From JAUXFS01 sp050329575 (lineage in GTDB: Bacteria; Pseudomonadota; Alphaproteobacteria; Rhodospirillales; Defluviicoccaceae), in contig JBHJOP010000085.1 of NCBI GenBank assembly GCA_050329575.1, forward strand, positions 1-8,236: a stretch of DNA of 8,236 nucleotides. Reading direction: 5' to 3'. Below the pieces are notes generated by a model. It was not told where the DNA came from. It did not search any database and saw nothing but the letters and a program-made list of their open reading frames with translations. Within the stretch, counting starts at the first letter, position 1, and every line of letters begins with the position of its first letter. A program made the position numbers and the translations under genes. Of the stretch, positions 1 to 6,179 are shown piece by piece.

Positions 1-116
1 ACCTTGATGCGTTCCGCGGCGGCAGCGTTGCCCGCAGCCGCTGCCATCACGCCGGCCGTGGCCAGCGCCGTCGTCCCGTACAAGAGAGGCCGATGCCTCC
101 GCGCGTTGTTTGACAT
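1..116 (-). CDS. Secreted protein, probable porin, N-terminal fragment
   Basis: Only the first 38 codons are present; the gene runs leftward off the window edge. Translation from the ATG at 116-114 starts MSNNARRHRPLLYGTTALAT. It has a basic N-region (three Arg and one His by residue 9), a hydrophobic Ala-rich core (about residues 11-28) and a likely signal peptidase I site after the Ala run at 31-34, before E-R-I-K. The L-L-Y-G-T-T-A-L core followed by Ala-rich sequence and a short charged mature start is, from memory, the usual look of general porins in Rhodospirillales. An AAGGA Shine-Dalgarno lies 8 bases upstream (TCCTT at 125-129 on the plus strand), which supports this start. The Sec signal peptide is well supported. 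Porin identity is an inference from leader style, because no mature domain is visible; another periplasmic or outer-membrane protein is possible. Confidence 0.7.
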   Translation of the reverse strand, partial: MSNNARRHRPLLYGTTALATAGVMAAAAGNAAAAERIK

Positions 117-124
117 TCGCCTGT

Positions 125-129
125 TCCTT
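125..129 (-). promoter_or_regulatory. Shine-Dalgarno site of the leftward secreted-protein gene
   Basis: AAGGA on the minus strand lies 8 bases before the ATG at 116-114. It decides the start of the otherwise truncated gene and shows that the open frame at the left edge is a real gene start. Confidence 0.65.
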
Positions 130-161
130 CGCGTTGGTTGGATGTCGATGAAACGCCGGTC

Positions 162-175
162 CCGAGCGCGCTCGG
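162..175. repeat. Perfect 14-bp palindrome in the leader of the leftward gene
   Basis: CCGAGCGCGCTCGG is its own reverse complement. It lies 46-59 bases upstream of the secreted-protein ATG, probably within the 5' leader or near the promoter. It could be an operator or an mRNA stem. In GC-rich DNA such a palindrome can arise by chance. Confidence 0.35.
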
Positions 176-466
176 TCGGAGGTTTGTGGAGCAATCGCGA
201 GGCCAACGGTGTAACATCTCCGCAACACTCTGCGAGCAAAAGTTATCAGGGATTTTGAACGGGTTAACGCGCGATGACCGATGCCGATGTGCCGCGCCCG
301 TCGCGACGACGACGGGGCTGCCGCAAAACCGGGCGAAAGGCCGACGGTTGTGCACGCTTCTGCCGACCGTTTGTGCTCCGCGCGTCGCCGGGTGCGACGT
401 CGCCGGGAACCGCTGCCGGCCCGCTGTTCGCACAGTCCGGCTTCTCCCCGACGCGTCCGGTCCCCC

Positions 467-964
467 ATGCAGGCGATGAGCCCGAGTGAACTGCGCCGCT
501 GCCTGCACAAGGGCCGGCGGTTGCTCGGTCTCGATGTCGGCAGCAAGACGATCGGCCTCGCACTGTCCGATCCGACACTGACGGTGGCGAGCCCGCTGCA
601 GACCGTGCACCGGACCCGGTTCGCGCGCGATGCCCGACTGCTGCGGGGAATCGCGCTCGGCCATGACGTCGGCGGACTGGTGATCGGGCTGCCGGTGAGC
701 ATGGACGGTCGCGAGGGGCCACGGTGCCAGTCGGTCCGCCAGTTCGCCCGCGATCTCGCCGCCGTCCTCGACCTGCCGATGGCGTTCTGGGACGAGCGGC
801 TGTCGACGGCTGCGGTGGAGCGGATGCTGATCGACGAGGTCGACATGAGCCGACGTCGTCGCCGTCAGGTCGTCGACAAGGCCGCCGCCGCCTACATCCT
901 GCAGGGCGCCCTCGATGCGGCGGCACCCCGTGGCGACGCTCACACTGCGCCCGGACCTCCTTAG
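467..964 (+). CDS. ruvX: RuvX/YqgF family putative Holliday junction resolvase
   Basis: The protein has 165 residues, close to the usual 140-165 of the YqgF/RuvX family. This RNase H-fold family is linked to Holliday-junction resolution and to 5'-end processing of pre-16S rRNA; it acts in the cytoplasm. The first acidic motif is L-L-G-L-D23-V-G-S-K-T-I-G-L-A-L-S-D35. The mid-protein signature G-L-P-V-S-M-D-G (74-81) leads into E-G-P-R-C-Q-S. The second acidic motif is F-W-D-E110-R-L-S-T, and the third is V-V-D137-K-A-A-A-A-Y-I-L-Q. All expected catalytic acidic positions are present. The frame is open upstream to 281, but family homology begins only around residue 9, so ATG 467 (or ATG 476, nine bases later with AGG just before it) is preferred. 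Neither has a strong Shine-Dalgarno. The stop overlaps the GTG of the next gene, implying translational coupling. The C-terminal tail after residue 150 is poorly conserved. Confidence 0.93.
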   Translation: MQAMSPSELRRCLHKGRRLLGLDVGSKTIGLALSDPTLTVASPLQTVHRTRFARDARLLRGIALGHDVGGLVIGLPVSMDGREGPRCQSVRQFARDLAAVLDLPMAFWDERLSTAAVERMLIDEVDMSRRRRRQVVDKAAAAYILQGALDAAAPRGDAHTAPGPP

Positions 965-1884
965 TGGCGCACCTCTTTTCGGCTCTGCTGCCGGTGTTCG
1001 CGGTGATCGTGCTCGGCCACGTCATCAAGCGCACCGGCGCGATCCCGGCGACCTTCTGGCAACCCGCCGAACAGATCACCTTCTTCGTCTTCTTCCCGGC
1101 GCTACTGGTCGTCAACACCGCTCGGGCGGACCTCGGCGGGCTTCAGGTGCTGCCGATGGTGGCGGCGCTCTTCCTTGCCATCGGCGTGGTGGTGGCCGGC
1201 TCGTTCGCCCTCCGTCCCAGGCTCGGCCTCGACGGCCCCTCCTTCACCTCGCTGATCCAGGCCGGCATCCGACCGAACGTCTACCTGGCGATCGCCGCCG
1301 CCACGGCCTTGTTCGGCGCCGAGGGTCTCACGGCGATCAGCCTCTGCATCGCCTTCAGCGTCCCGCTGGTCAACGTCATCAGCGTCGTTGCGATGATTCG
1401 CTACGCCTCGCCTGAACGCACGGCGATCGGCTGGCGGTCGATGTCGGCGCAGGTGGTCAAGAACCCGCTGATCATCGCCTGCACCCTCGGTCTGCTGCTG
1501 AACATCACCGGGGTCGGGCTGCCGCCCCTCGTCGGCCCGCTGCTCGACATCGTCGGGCGGGCGGCGTTGCCGATCGGTCTTCTCGCGGTCGGGGCCGGCC
1601 TCGATCTCCGCGCGATCGCCCCGGCCGGCCGCACCGTGGCGACGGCGGCGACCCTGAAGCTGCTCGCCCTGCCGGTCCTGACGTGGCTCTTCTGTCTCGG
1701 CCTCGGCGTTCACGAGACGACGACGGCGGTCGCGGTGCTCTACGCCTCGATGCCGAACTCGGCGACCGCCTACGTCATGGCCCGGCAGATGGGCGGAAAC
1801 GCCGAAATGCTGGCCGGATCGATCACCGCCACGACCCTCGCCGCCGCGATCACGGTGCCGCTGATGCTGACCCTGTTCGGGTAG
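964..1884 (+). CDS. AEC family (auxin efflux carrier-like) permease
   Basis: The protein has 306 residues and is strongly hydrophobic, with about ten predicted membrane segments (for example around 5-22, 35-53, 60-80, 118-142, 160-185, 225-250 and 285-305). Length and layout fit the AEC/MdcF family of inner-membrane carriers. Family-like signatures are the N-P-L-I-I-A stretch before the central hydrophobic region, followed by N-I-T-G-V-G-L-P, and the C-terminal A-S-M-P-N-S-A-T-A-Y-V-M-A-R-Q-M-G-G. AEC proteins export or import small organic acids such as malonate, malate or auxin; the substrate here cannot be read from sequence. The start is GTG at 964, sharing its G with the TAG of ruvX (TAGTG), so translation is probably coupled. 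The frame is open further upstream, but that part lies inside ruvX and does not look like membrane protein. Confidence 0.88.
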   Translation: MAHLFSALLPVFAVIVLGHVIKRTGAIPATFWQPAEQITFFVFFPALLVVNTARADLGGLQVLPMVAALFLAIGVVVAGSFALRPRLGLDGPSFTSLIQAGIRPNVYLAIAAATALFGAEGLTAISLCIAFSVPLVNVISVVAMIRYASPERTAIGWRSMSAQVVKNPLIIACTLGLLLNITGVGLPPLVGPLLDIVGRAALPIGLLAVGAGLDLRAIAPAGRTVATAATLKLLALPVLTWLFCLGLGVHETTTAVAVLYASMPNSATAYVMARQMGGNAEMLAGSITATTLAAAITVPLMLTLFG

Positions 1885-1896
1885 CGGCCGCCCGGC

Positions 1897-1926
1897 TTGC
1901 GCCTGGCCCGACCGCAACCGTATAGT
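1897..1926 (+). promoter_or_regulatory. Candidate sigma-70 promoter for pyrB
   Basis: TTGCGC at 1897-1902 is separated by 18 bases from TATAGT at 1921-1926. The -10 box matches the consensus at five of six positions. Transcription would be expected to begin about 7 bases beyond it, at about 1933, only one to three bases before the pyrB ATG at 1935. No Shine-Dalgarno exists between them, so the mRNA would be leaderless or nearly so. The promoter falls in the 50-base gap after the AEC permease gene and would make pyrB the head of its own transcript. Confidence 0.55.
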
Positions 1927-1934
1927 CCCGGCCC

Positions 1935-2909
1935 ATGATCGACGGTGCCGCTTCCGCCACGTTTCCTCACCGCCACCTGCTCGGCATCGAAGGCCTCTCG
2001 CCGCCGGAGATCACCCTGCTGCTCGATCGTTCGGAACGCTACGTCGAGCAGAACCGCCAGGCCGACAAGAAGAAGTCGCTGCTGCGCGGCCGCACGATCA
2101 TCAATCTGTTCTTCGAATCCTCGACCCGCACCCGGACCTCGTTCGAGTTGGCGGGCAAGCGGCTCGGCGGCGACGTCATCAACATGTCGCTCTCCACCAG
2201 TTCGATCAAGAAGGGCGAGACCGTCCTCGACACGGCGATGACGCTGAACGCCATGCACCCCGACGTGCTGGTGGTGCGCCATCCCGATTCGGGCGCGGTC
2301 AAGCTGTTGTCGGAACAGGTGAACTGCGCCGTCGTCAACGCCGGCGACGGTTCCCACGAACACCCGACCCAGGCCCTGCTCGATGCGCTCACCATCCGTC
2401 GGCGCAAGGGCCGCCTGTCGGGGCTGCGGGTCGCGATCTGCGGCGACATCATGCATTCGCGGGTGGCTCGCTCCAACATTCACCTGCTCAACATCATGGG
2501 GGCGAGCGTCCGGCTGGTCGCGCCGCGGACGTTGCTGCCCGCCGCCGTCGAGCGTCTCGGCGTCACGGTCTTTCACGACATGCGCGCCGGTCTCGAGGGC
2601 TGCGACATCGTGATGATGCTTCGGTTGCAGACGGAGCGGATGCACGCCAACTTTTTCCCGTCCGTCCGCGAGTACTTCCGCTTTTTCGGGCTCGACTACG
2701 ACAAGCTGTCGCGGGCCAATCCGGAAGCGCTGATCATGCACCCGGGACCGATGAACCGCGGCGTCGAGATCGACTCGGTGGTTGCCGACGACTACGGCCG
2801 CAGCGTGATCCGCGAACAGGTCGAGATGGGGGTGGCGGTCCGCATGGCGTGCCTGGAGCTGTTGACCCGCGATGTCACCGGCCCGGCGGCGGAGGCGCGC
2901 AACCTGTGA
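1935..2909 (+). CDS. pyrB: Aspartate carbamoyltransferase catalytic subunit
   Basis: The protein has 324 residues, a typical PyrB length. It catalyses the committed step of pyrimidine synthesis: carbamoyl phosphate plus L-aspartate gives N-carbamoyl-L-aspartate, in the cytoplasm. The carbamoyl-phosphate loop is F-F-E-S-S-T-R-T-R-T-S-F (59-70). The mobile-loop motif S-I-K-K-G-E-T lies near 90-96. H-P-T-Q-A-L-L-D (143-150) and the late motif M-L-R-L-Q-T-E-R (228-235) are present, as is H-P-G-P-M-N-R-G-V-E-I (269-279). All key family residues are intact. The start ATG 1935 has no Shine-Dalgarno and sits 8 bases after a -10-like TATAGT, which suggests leaderless translation. It is followed after 22 bases by a dihydroorotase-like gene with a good ribosome site. 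No pyrI regulatory gene is present, as expected for PyrB of the type that pairs with a dihydroorotase-like partner. Confidence 0.97.
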   Translation: MIDGAASATFPHRHLLGIEGLSPPEITLLLDRSERYVEQNRQADKKKSLLRGRTIINLFFESSTRTRTSFELAGKRLGGDVINMSLSTSSIKKGETVLDTAMTLNAMHPDVLVVRHPDSGAVKLLSEQVNCAVVNAGDGSHEHPTQALLDALTIRRRKGRLSGLRVAICGDIMHSRVARSNIHLLNIMGASVRLVAPRTLLPAAVERLGVTVFHDMRAGLEGCDIVMMLRLQTERMHANFFPSVREYFRFFGLDYDKLSRANPEALIMHPGPMNRGVEIDSVVADDYGRSVIREQVEMGVAVRMACLELLTRDVTGPAAEARNL

Positions 2910-2931
2910 TCGGGGCCCGGAGGACAGATTG

Positions 2932-4248
2932 ATGGCTCTGCACAATGGCGAGGGACCCGGCCGCGTCGCCTATATCAACGCCCGGTTGCTCGATCCCACC
3001 ACCGACCTCGACATCCCCGGCGGTCTGTTGACCGAGGGCGAGTGCATCGCCGATCTCGGGCCCGCGATCTTCGCCGATGGACTCCCCGAGGACGCGACGA
3101 CGGTCGACTGCCGCGGCCACTGCCTCTGCCCGGGACTGGTCGACATCCGGGTACAACTGCGCGAACCCGGCGAGGAGCACAAGGGCACGCTGGCCTCGAC
3201 GGGGGAGGCGGCGACGGCGGGGGGAATCACCTCGCTGGTGTGCCTGCCCAACACCCGCCCGGTGATCGACGACATGTCGGTGGTCGAGTTCGTCGCCCGG
3301 CGCGCCCGTCTGGTCGGCCTGAGCAAGGTCTATCCCTACGCCGCCGTGACCAAGGGGCTGGCCGGCAAGGAGCTGGCGGAGATGGCGATGCTCGCCGAGG
3401 CGGGCGCGGTCGCGTTCACCGACGGCGTCAAGGCGGTCGCCAACGCGCGGGTGATGCGCCAGGCGCTCGACTATGCCGGCACGTTCGGACTGATGATCGT
3501 CGAACATCCGGAGGAGCCGACCTTGGCCGAGGGCGGCGACATGAACGCGGGCGAGATGGCGACCCGGCTGGGCCTGAGCGGCATTCCGCGCGAGGCGGAG
3601 GTGATTCTGGTCGAACGCGACCTGCGGCTGGTGGAGCTGACCCGCGGCCGACTTCATTTCGCCCACCTGTCGACCGGCCCCGCGATCGATGCCGTGCGGC
3701 GGGCCAAGGCGCGCGGCCTCGCCGTCACCTGCGATACCGCACCACCCTATTTCGCTCTCAACGAGAACGCGGTCGGCGACTACCGGACGTTCGCCAAGCT
3801 GTCGCCGCCGCTGCGCGACGAGGACGACCGTCTGGCCGTGATCGAGGGCCTTCTCGACGGCACCATCGACGCCATCGCCTCCGATCACGCCCCCGAGGAC
3901 GAGGACGCCAAGCGCCTGCCGTTCGCCCAGGCGGCGTTCGGCGGCATCGGCCTGGAGACGCTGCTGTCGGTGTCGCTGGAACTGGTTCACAACGGCCACC
4001 TGTCGCTTCTGGAGCTGCTGCGGCTGCTCACCTGCCAGCCGGCGCGGCTGGTCGGGATCCGCGCCGGGCGTCTCGCGAGAGGCGAGCCCGCCGACCTCAC
4101 CCTGTTCGACCCCGAGCGTGCCTGGCAGGTGCGCGAGCACGAACTGCACAGCAAGTCCAAGAACACGCCCTTCGATTACCGGCCGGTCCAGGGACGGGTG
4201 CTGATGACCGTCGTCGACGGCCGCCGGGTGTTCGCCCTGGACGACTGA
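2932..4248 (+). CDS. Dihydroorotase-like protein lacking the HxH metal motif (probable non-catalytic PyrB partner)
   Basis: The protein has 438 residues, class I dihydroorotase size and fold (amidohydrolase superfamily). The start ATG 2932 follows GGAGGA (2919-2924) with a 7-base spacer; the upstream extension inside pyrB is rejected. The canonical D-x-H-x-H-L-R-E-P strand reads D71-I-R73-V-Q75-L-R-E-P, so both metal-binding histidines are replaced. The usual C-P-H-Y-F motif reads A-P-P-Y-F (270-274), losing another histidine. Retained are Arg77, Asn107 (P-N-T), H192 (E-H-P-E-E), H245 (A-H-L-S-T) and D318-H319 (A-S-D-H-A-P). Known PyrC-like proteins without the HxH pair, encoded beside pyrB in Pseudomonas and other bacteria, are inactive as dihydroorotases but needed to assemble the aspartate carbamoyltransferase complex. 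That role is the likely one here. An annotation simply as pyrC would mislead; an active dihydroorotase should be encoded elsewhere. Confidence 0.9.
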   Translation: MALHNGEGPGRVAYINARLLDPTTDLDIPGGLLTEGECIADLGPAIFADGLPEDATTVDCRGHCLCPGLVDIRVQLREPGEEHKGTLASTGEAATAGGITSLVCLPNTRPVIDDMSVVEFVARRARLVGLSKVYPYAAVTKGLAGKELAEMAMLAEAGAVAFTDGVKAVANARVMRQALDYAGTFGLMIVEHPEEPTLAEGGDMNAGEMATRLGLSGIPREAEVILVERDLRLVELTRGRLHFAHLSTGPAIDAVRRAKARGLAVTCDTAPPYFALNENAVGDYRTFAKLSPPLRDEDDRLAVIEGLLDGTIDAIASDHAPEDEDAKRLPFAQAAFGGIGLETLLSVSLELVHNGHLSLLELLRLLTCQPARLVGIRAGRLARGEPADLTLFDPERAWQVREHELHSKSKNTPFDYRPVQGRVLMTVVDGRRVFALDD

Positions 4249-4251
4249 CCG

Positions 4252-4857
4252 ATGCCCGACGCCGGCGCAGGACTCACCGTTCTCCACCAGCTCTCGGCGG
4301 TGGTCGGGTATCTGCTCGGCTCGATCCCGTTCGGGCTGCTGCTGACCCGCATCGCCGGCCGGGGCGACATCCGCACCATCGGCTCCGGCAACATCGGTGC
4401 CACCAACGTGCTGCGGACCGGCAGCAAGGGGCTGGCAGCGCTGACGCTGCTGCTCGACGGCGGCAAGGGCGCCGCGGCGGCGCTGCTGATGGGGCGCTGG
4501 GGAGCGGATTTCGCGCTGCTCGCCGGCCTGTTCGCGGTGATCGGTCACGACTTCCCCCTCTGGCTGCGGTTTCGCGGCGGCAAGGGGGTGGCGACGACGT
4601 TCGGCGTGCTGCTCGCCCTCGCCTGGCCAGTCGGGCTGATCGCCTGCGCGGTCTGGCTGCTGACCGCGGCGGCCTTGCGCTATTCGTCGCTGGCGGCGCT
4701 GGTCGCGCTCGCCGCCGCGCCACTGGCGATGGCCTGGCTCGCCGACGGCAGCCGAACGGCGATCGCGGCCGTGCTGGCGCTGCTCGGGGTCGCCCGCCAC
4801 CACGCCAACATTCGCCGGCTGATCCGCGGCGAGGAACCGAAGATCGGCCGCGGCTAG
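4252..4857 (+). CDS. plsY: Glycerol-3-phosphate acyltransferase PlsY
   Basis: The protein has 201 residues, the normal PlsY length, and is an integral inner-membrane enzyme. It transfers the acyl group of acyl-phosphate (made by PlsX) to sn-glycerol-3-phosphate, giving lysophosphatidate for phospholipid synthesis. All three conserved motifs are present: I-G-S-G-N-I-G-A-T-N (43-52) with D-G-G-K-G (69-73); G-H-D-F-P-L-W-L-R-F-R-G-G-K-G-V-A-T (98-115); and R-H-H-A-N-I-R-R-L (182-190). Hydrophobic segments lie near 12-32, 61-80, 85-98, 113-140 and 145-180. It starts 3 bases after the stop of the dihydroorotase-like gene with no obvious Shine-Dalgarno, so coupling to the upstream gene is likely. 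Its TAG stop overlaps the stop of the convergent gene. Confidence 0.96.
   Translation: MPDAGAGLTVLHQLSAVVGYLLGSIPFGLLLTRIAGRGDIRTIGSGNIGATNVLRTGSKGLAALTLLLDGGKGAAAALLMGRWGADFALLAGLFAVIGHDFPLWLRFRGGKGVATTFGVLLALAWPVGLIACAVWLLTAAALRYSSLAALVALAAAPLAMAWLADGSRTAIAAVLALLGVARHHANIRRLIRGEEPKIGRG
4854..4857. other. CTAG shared by two convergent stop codons
   Basis: plsY ends with TAG at 4855-4857, and the leftward cytidylyltransferase/HAD gene ends with TAG read from 4856 to 4854. The palindrome CTAG therefore supplies both stops. There is no room for a separate intergenic terminator, so transcripts from each side must run into the opposing gene unless a terminator lies inside coding sequence. Confidence 0.85.
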
Positions 4858-5996
4858 ATTCGGGCCCCGGCTTCCGCCAGCAGATCGGCGATCTCGCGCA
4901 CCGCCCCCATGCCCCCCGGCAACGTGGTGACGATGTCGACCTCGCGGAGCACCGCGGGATGGGCGTCCACCGGCGCGATGCCGACCCCGGCGGCGCGGAT
5001 GCAGGTCAGGTCGTTGACGTCGTTGCCCATGAACGCCACCGCATCGAGACCGATCCCGAGCTCGCGCGCGATGCCATCCAGCACCGGCAGCTTCTCGCCG
5101 ACCCCCTGGACACAGCGCAGCTTCAGCTTGCGGCAGCGGGCGGAGACGACCGGATTGCCCTCCTTCGAGATCACGACGACGGGGACGCCGGCCGCCCGCA
5201 GGATGTCCATCCCCATGCCGTCGCCGCGGCTGCACAGCACCGCCTCGCGGCCGTCCTCGAGGACGATCACCCGGTTGTCGGTCATCACCCCGTCGAAGTC
5301 GAGGGCGAGCAGGCGCACTCCCCGCAGCCGTTCGAGCCCGCGCGCCGCCCACAGCCGGCGGTACAGCGCCTCGGCCGCGACCCGGTCGTCCTCGCCGTCG
5401 AGGCGGATGGCGTGGGCCGGCGGAACCTCGTAGAGCACCACCCGCCCGGCGAGCCGGTCCCCGGGTCGCCGCAGCCGGGCGGTGCGGGTCGCGGCGATGA
5501 CGTCGTTCTCGGCATAGCGCGGCCGGCGGCCGGCCGCCGGGTCGGCGCCGATCCGCCGGGCGCCGCCGTCGTCCTCCTCGGTCCACAGGGCGTCCGGGAT
5601 CCGGTGGACGGAGACCAGGGCGTCGCCGTCGCGGTCGAACAGGCGGGCGACGGCGCCGTCGATCAGCGCCGGCGTGCGCAGCGGGCAGGCAGGAGGCAGG
5701 TGCACGATCAGGGCCGGCGGATCGCCCCGGTCCAGGGCATCGAGCACGGCCGGCCCCGACGCGCCGCCCCCCAAGTCCGCGCCGACCCCCAAGTCCGCGC
5801 CGACCGCTACGGCAACCACCTCCGCGCCCCAGTCGCGGGCGAGGCGGGCGGCCTCCCCGTCGCCGGTGACGACGACCGTGCGGCCGATCCGCGCGCTCCG
5901 GCGGGCCTGTTCGACGGCATGGCCGAGCAGCGGTCGGCCGGCGAACGGGCGCAGGTCCTCGCCGGTGGCGGGGATGACGGCGACGACGGCACTCAT
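4854..5996 (-). CDS. Acylneuraminate-type cytidylyltransferase domain fused to KdsC-like HAD phosphatase
   Basis: The protein has 380 residues and two domains. Residues 1-215 resemble CMP-acylneuraminate (NeuA-type) synthetases: V-A-V-I-P-A (5-10), L-R-P-F-A-G-R-P-L-L (15-24), C-P-L-R-T (104-108) and Y-A-E-N (161-164). Residues 226-380 are a KdsC-like HAD phosphatase with every catalytic motif intact: D233-F-D235-G-V-M-T-D, S277 in V-I-S-K-E-G-N-P-V-V, K302 in G-E-K-L-P-V-L, and G-N-D-V-N-D (324-329). The same domain order occurs in animal CMAS and some bacterial proteins. The activation step would be formation of a CMP-nonulosonate for surface glycans. Oddly, the R-G-G-S-K-x-x-x-x-K-N nucleotide loop after I-P-A is replaced by only T-G-E-D, so the first domain may have lost activity or changed substrate. 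An 18-bp in-frame duplication gives G-A-D-L-G-V/G-A-D-L-G-G at 66-77. ATG 5996 has GGGAGG 9 bases upstream. No sialic or legionaminic acid synthase gene is nearby. Confidence 0.85.
   Translation of the reverse strand: MSAVVAVIPATGEDLRPFAGRPLLGHAVEQARRSARIGRTVVVTGDGEAARLARDWGAEVVAVAVGADLGVGADLGGGASGPAVLDALDRGDPPALIVHLPPACPLRTPALIDGAVARLFDRDGDALVSVHRIPDALWTEEDDGGARRIGADPAAGRRPRYAENDVIAATRTARLRRPGDRLAGRVVLYEVPPAHAIRLDGEDDRVAAEALYRRLWAARGLERLRGVRLLALDFDGVMTDNRVIVLEDGREAVLCSRGDGMGMDILRAAGVPVVVISKEGNPVVSARCRKLKLRCVQGVGEKLPVLDGIARELGIGLDAVAFMGNDVNDLTCIRAAGVGIAPVDAHPAVLREVDIVTTLPGGMGAVREIADLLAEAGARI
5768..5805. repeat. 18-bp tandem duplication inside the cytidylyltransferase domain
   Basis: CCCCCAAGTCCGCGCCGA occurs twice head to tail (5768-5785 and 5786-5803), with a 2-base continuation. 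The period is a multiple of three, so it adds exactly six residues (G-A-D-L-G-V, then G-A-D-L-G-G). The perfect identity suggests a recent replication-slippage event. Confidence 0.85.
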
Positions 5997-6064
5997 CCGG
6001 CTCGACCTCCCGCCGTCGACGACCGGGCCGACGCGACGGCTGCGTCTCGGAACAGGGCCCGGCG

Positions 6065-6094
6065 CATAGAACCAGCCCGCCGCCCGGGCGTCAA
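6065..6094 (-). promoter_or_regulatory. Candidate sigma-70 promoter for the cytidylyltransferase/HAD gene
   Basis: On the minus strand, TTGACG (6094-6089) is followed after 18 bases by TCTATG (6070-6065). The -35 is good (five of six), the -10 is weak. Transcription from about 6058 would leave a leader of about 60 bases containing the GGGAGG ribosome site (CCTCCC at 6006-6011 on the plus strand). Confidence 0.4.
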
Positions 6095-6166
6095 CCGCCG
6101 CCGCGGTCGCGACGAGACGGATCGGGGCGGCGACGAAATGCGCTGGCCGCAGGGCGGCGCCCGCGC

Positions 6167-6172
6167 GATAAT
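6167..6172 (+). promoter_or_regulatory. Candidate -10 box for the MlaF-like gene
   Basis: GATAAT matches the -10 consensus at five of six positions. It ends 7 bases before ATG 6180, which lacks a Shine-Dalgarno. A -35 is not clear; TGGCCG or CTGGCC at 6143-6149 are weak candidates at 17-18 bases. The spacing from the -10 to the ATG is nearly the same as at pyrB, again suggesting a leaderless start. The box overlaps the alternative ATG at 6171, which argues against using that one. Confidence 0.4.
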
Positions 6173-6179
6173 GCCGGCG

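Larger units (their letters stand above)
117..466. other. Divergent intergenic region without a convincing gene
   Basis: These 350 bases separate the leftward secreted-protein gene from ruvX. The left half (about 117-280) is less GC-rich than the coding DNA and probably holds the promoter and 5' leader of the leftward gene. Weak minus-strand candidates exist, such as TTGCTC followed 17 bases later by TGTTAC (between about 234 and 206), but none is convincing. A perfect 14-bp palindrome sits at 162-175. The right half is GC-rich and open in several frames, including an in-frame extension of ruvX, but nothing in those translations resembles a known protein. I cannot identify a ruvX promoter. 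Confidence 0.5.

Noticed and set aside
281..466. N-terminal extension of ruvX
   Set aside because: The frame is open but the added residues are Arg-rich and unlike the family; homology begins after ATG 467.
138..479. Plus-strand open frames between the porin fragment and ruvX
   Set aside because: No family resemblance, no convincing ribosome site, and Arg/Cys-rich composition typical of shadow frames.
2875..5586. 903-codon minus-strand open frame opposite the dihydroorotase-like gene and plsY
   Set aside because: The translation is low-complexity and Arg/Gln/Gly-rich with no recognisable domain, while the plus-strand genes have clear family motifs.
3042..6137. Very long plus-strand open frame running through the dihydroorotase, plsY and cytidylyltransferase genes into mlaF
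   Set aside because: It is an Arg/Gly/Pro-rich shadow caused by high GC; only the part from about 6180 to 7007 is the real ATPase gene.
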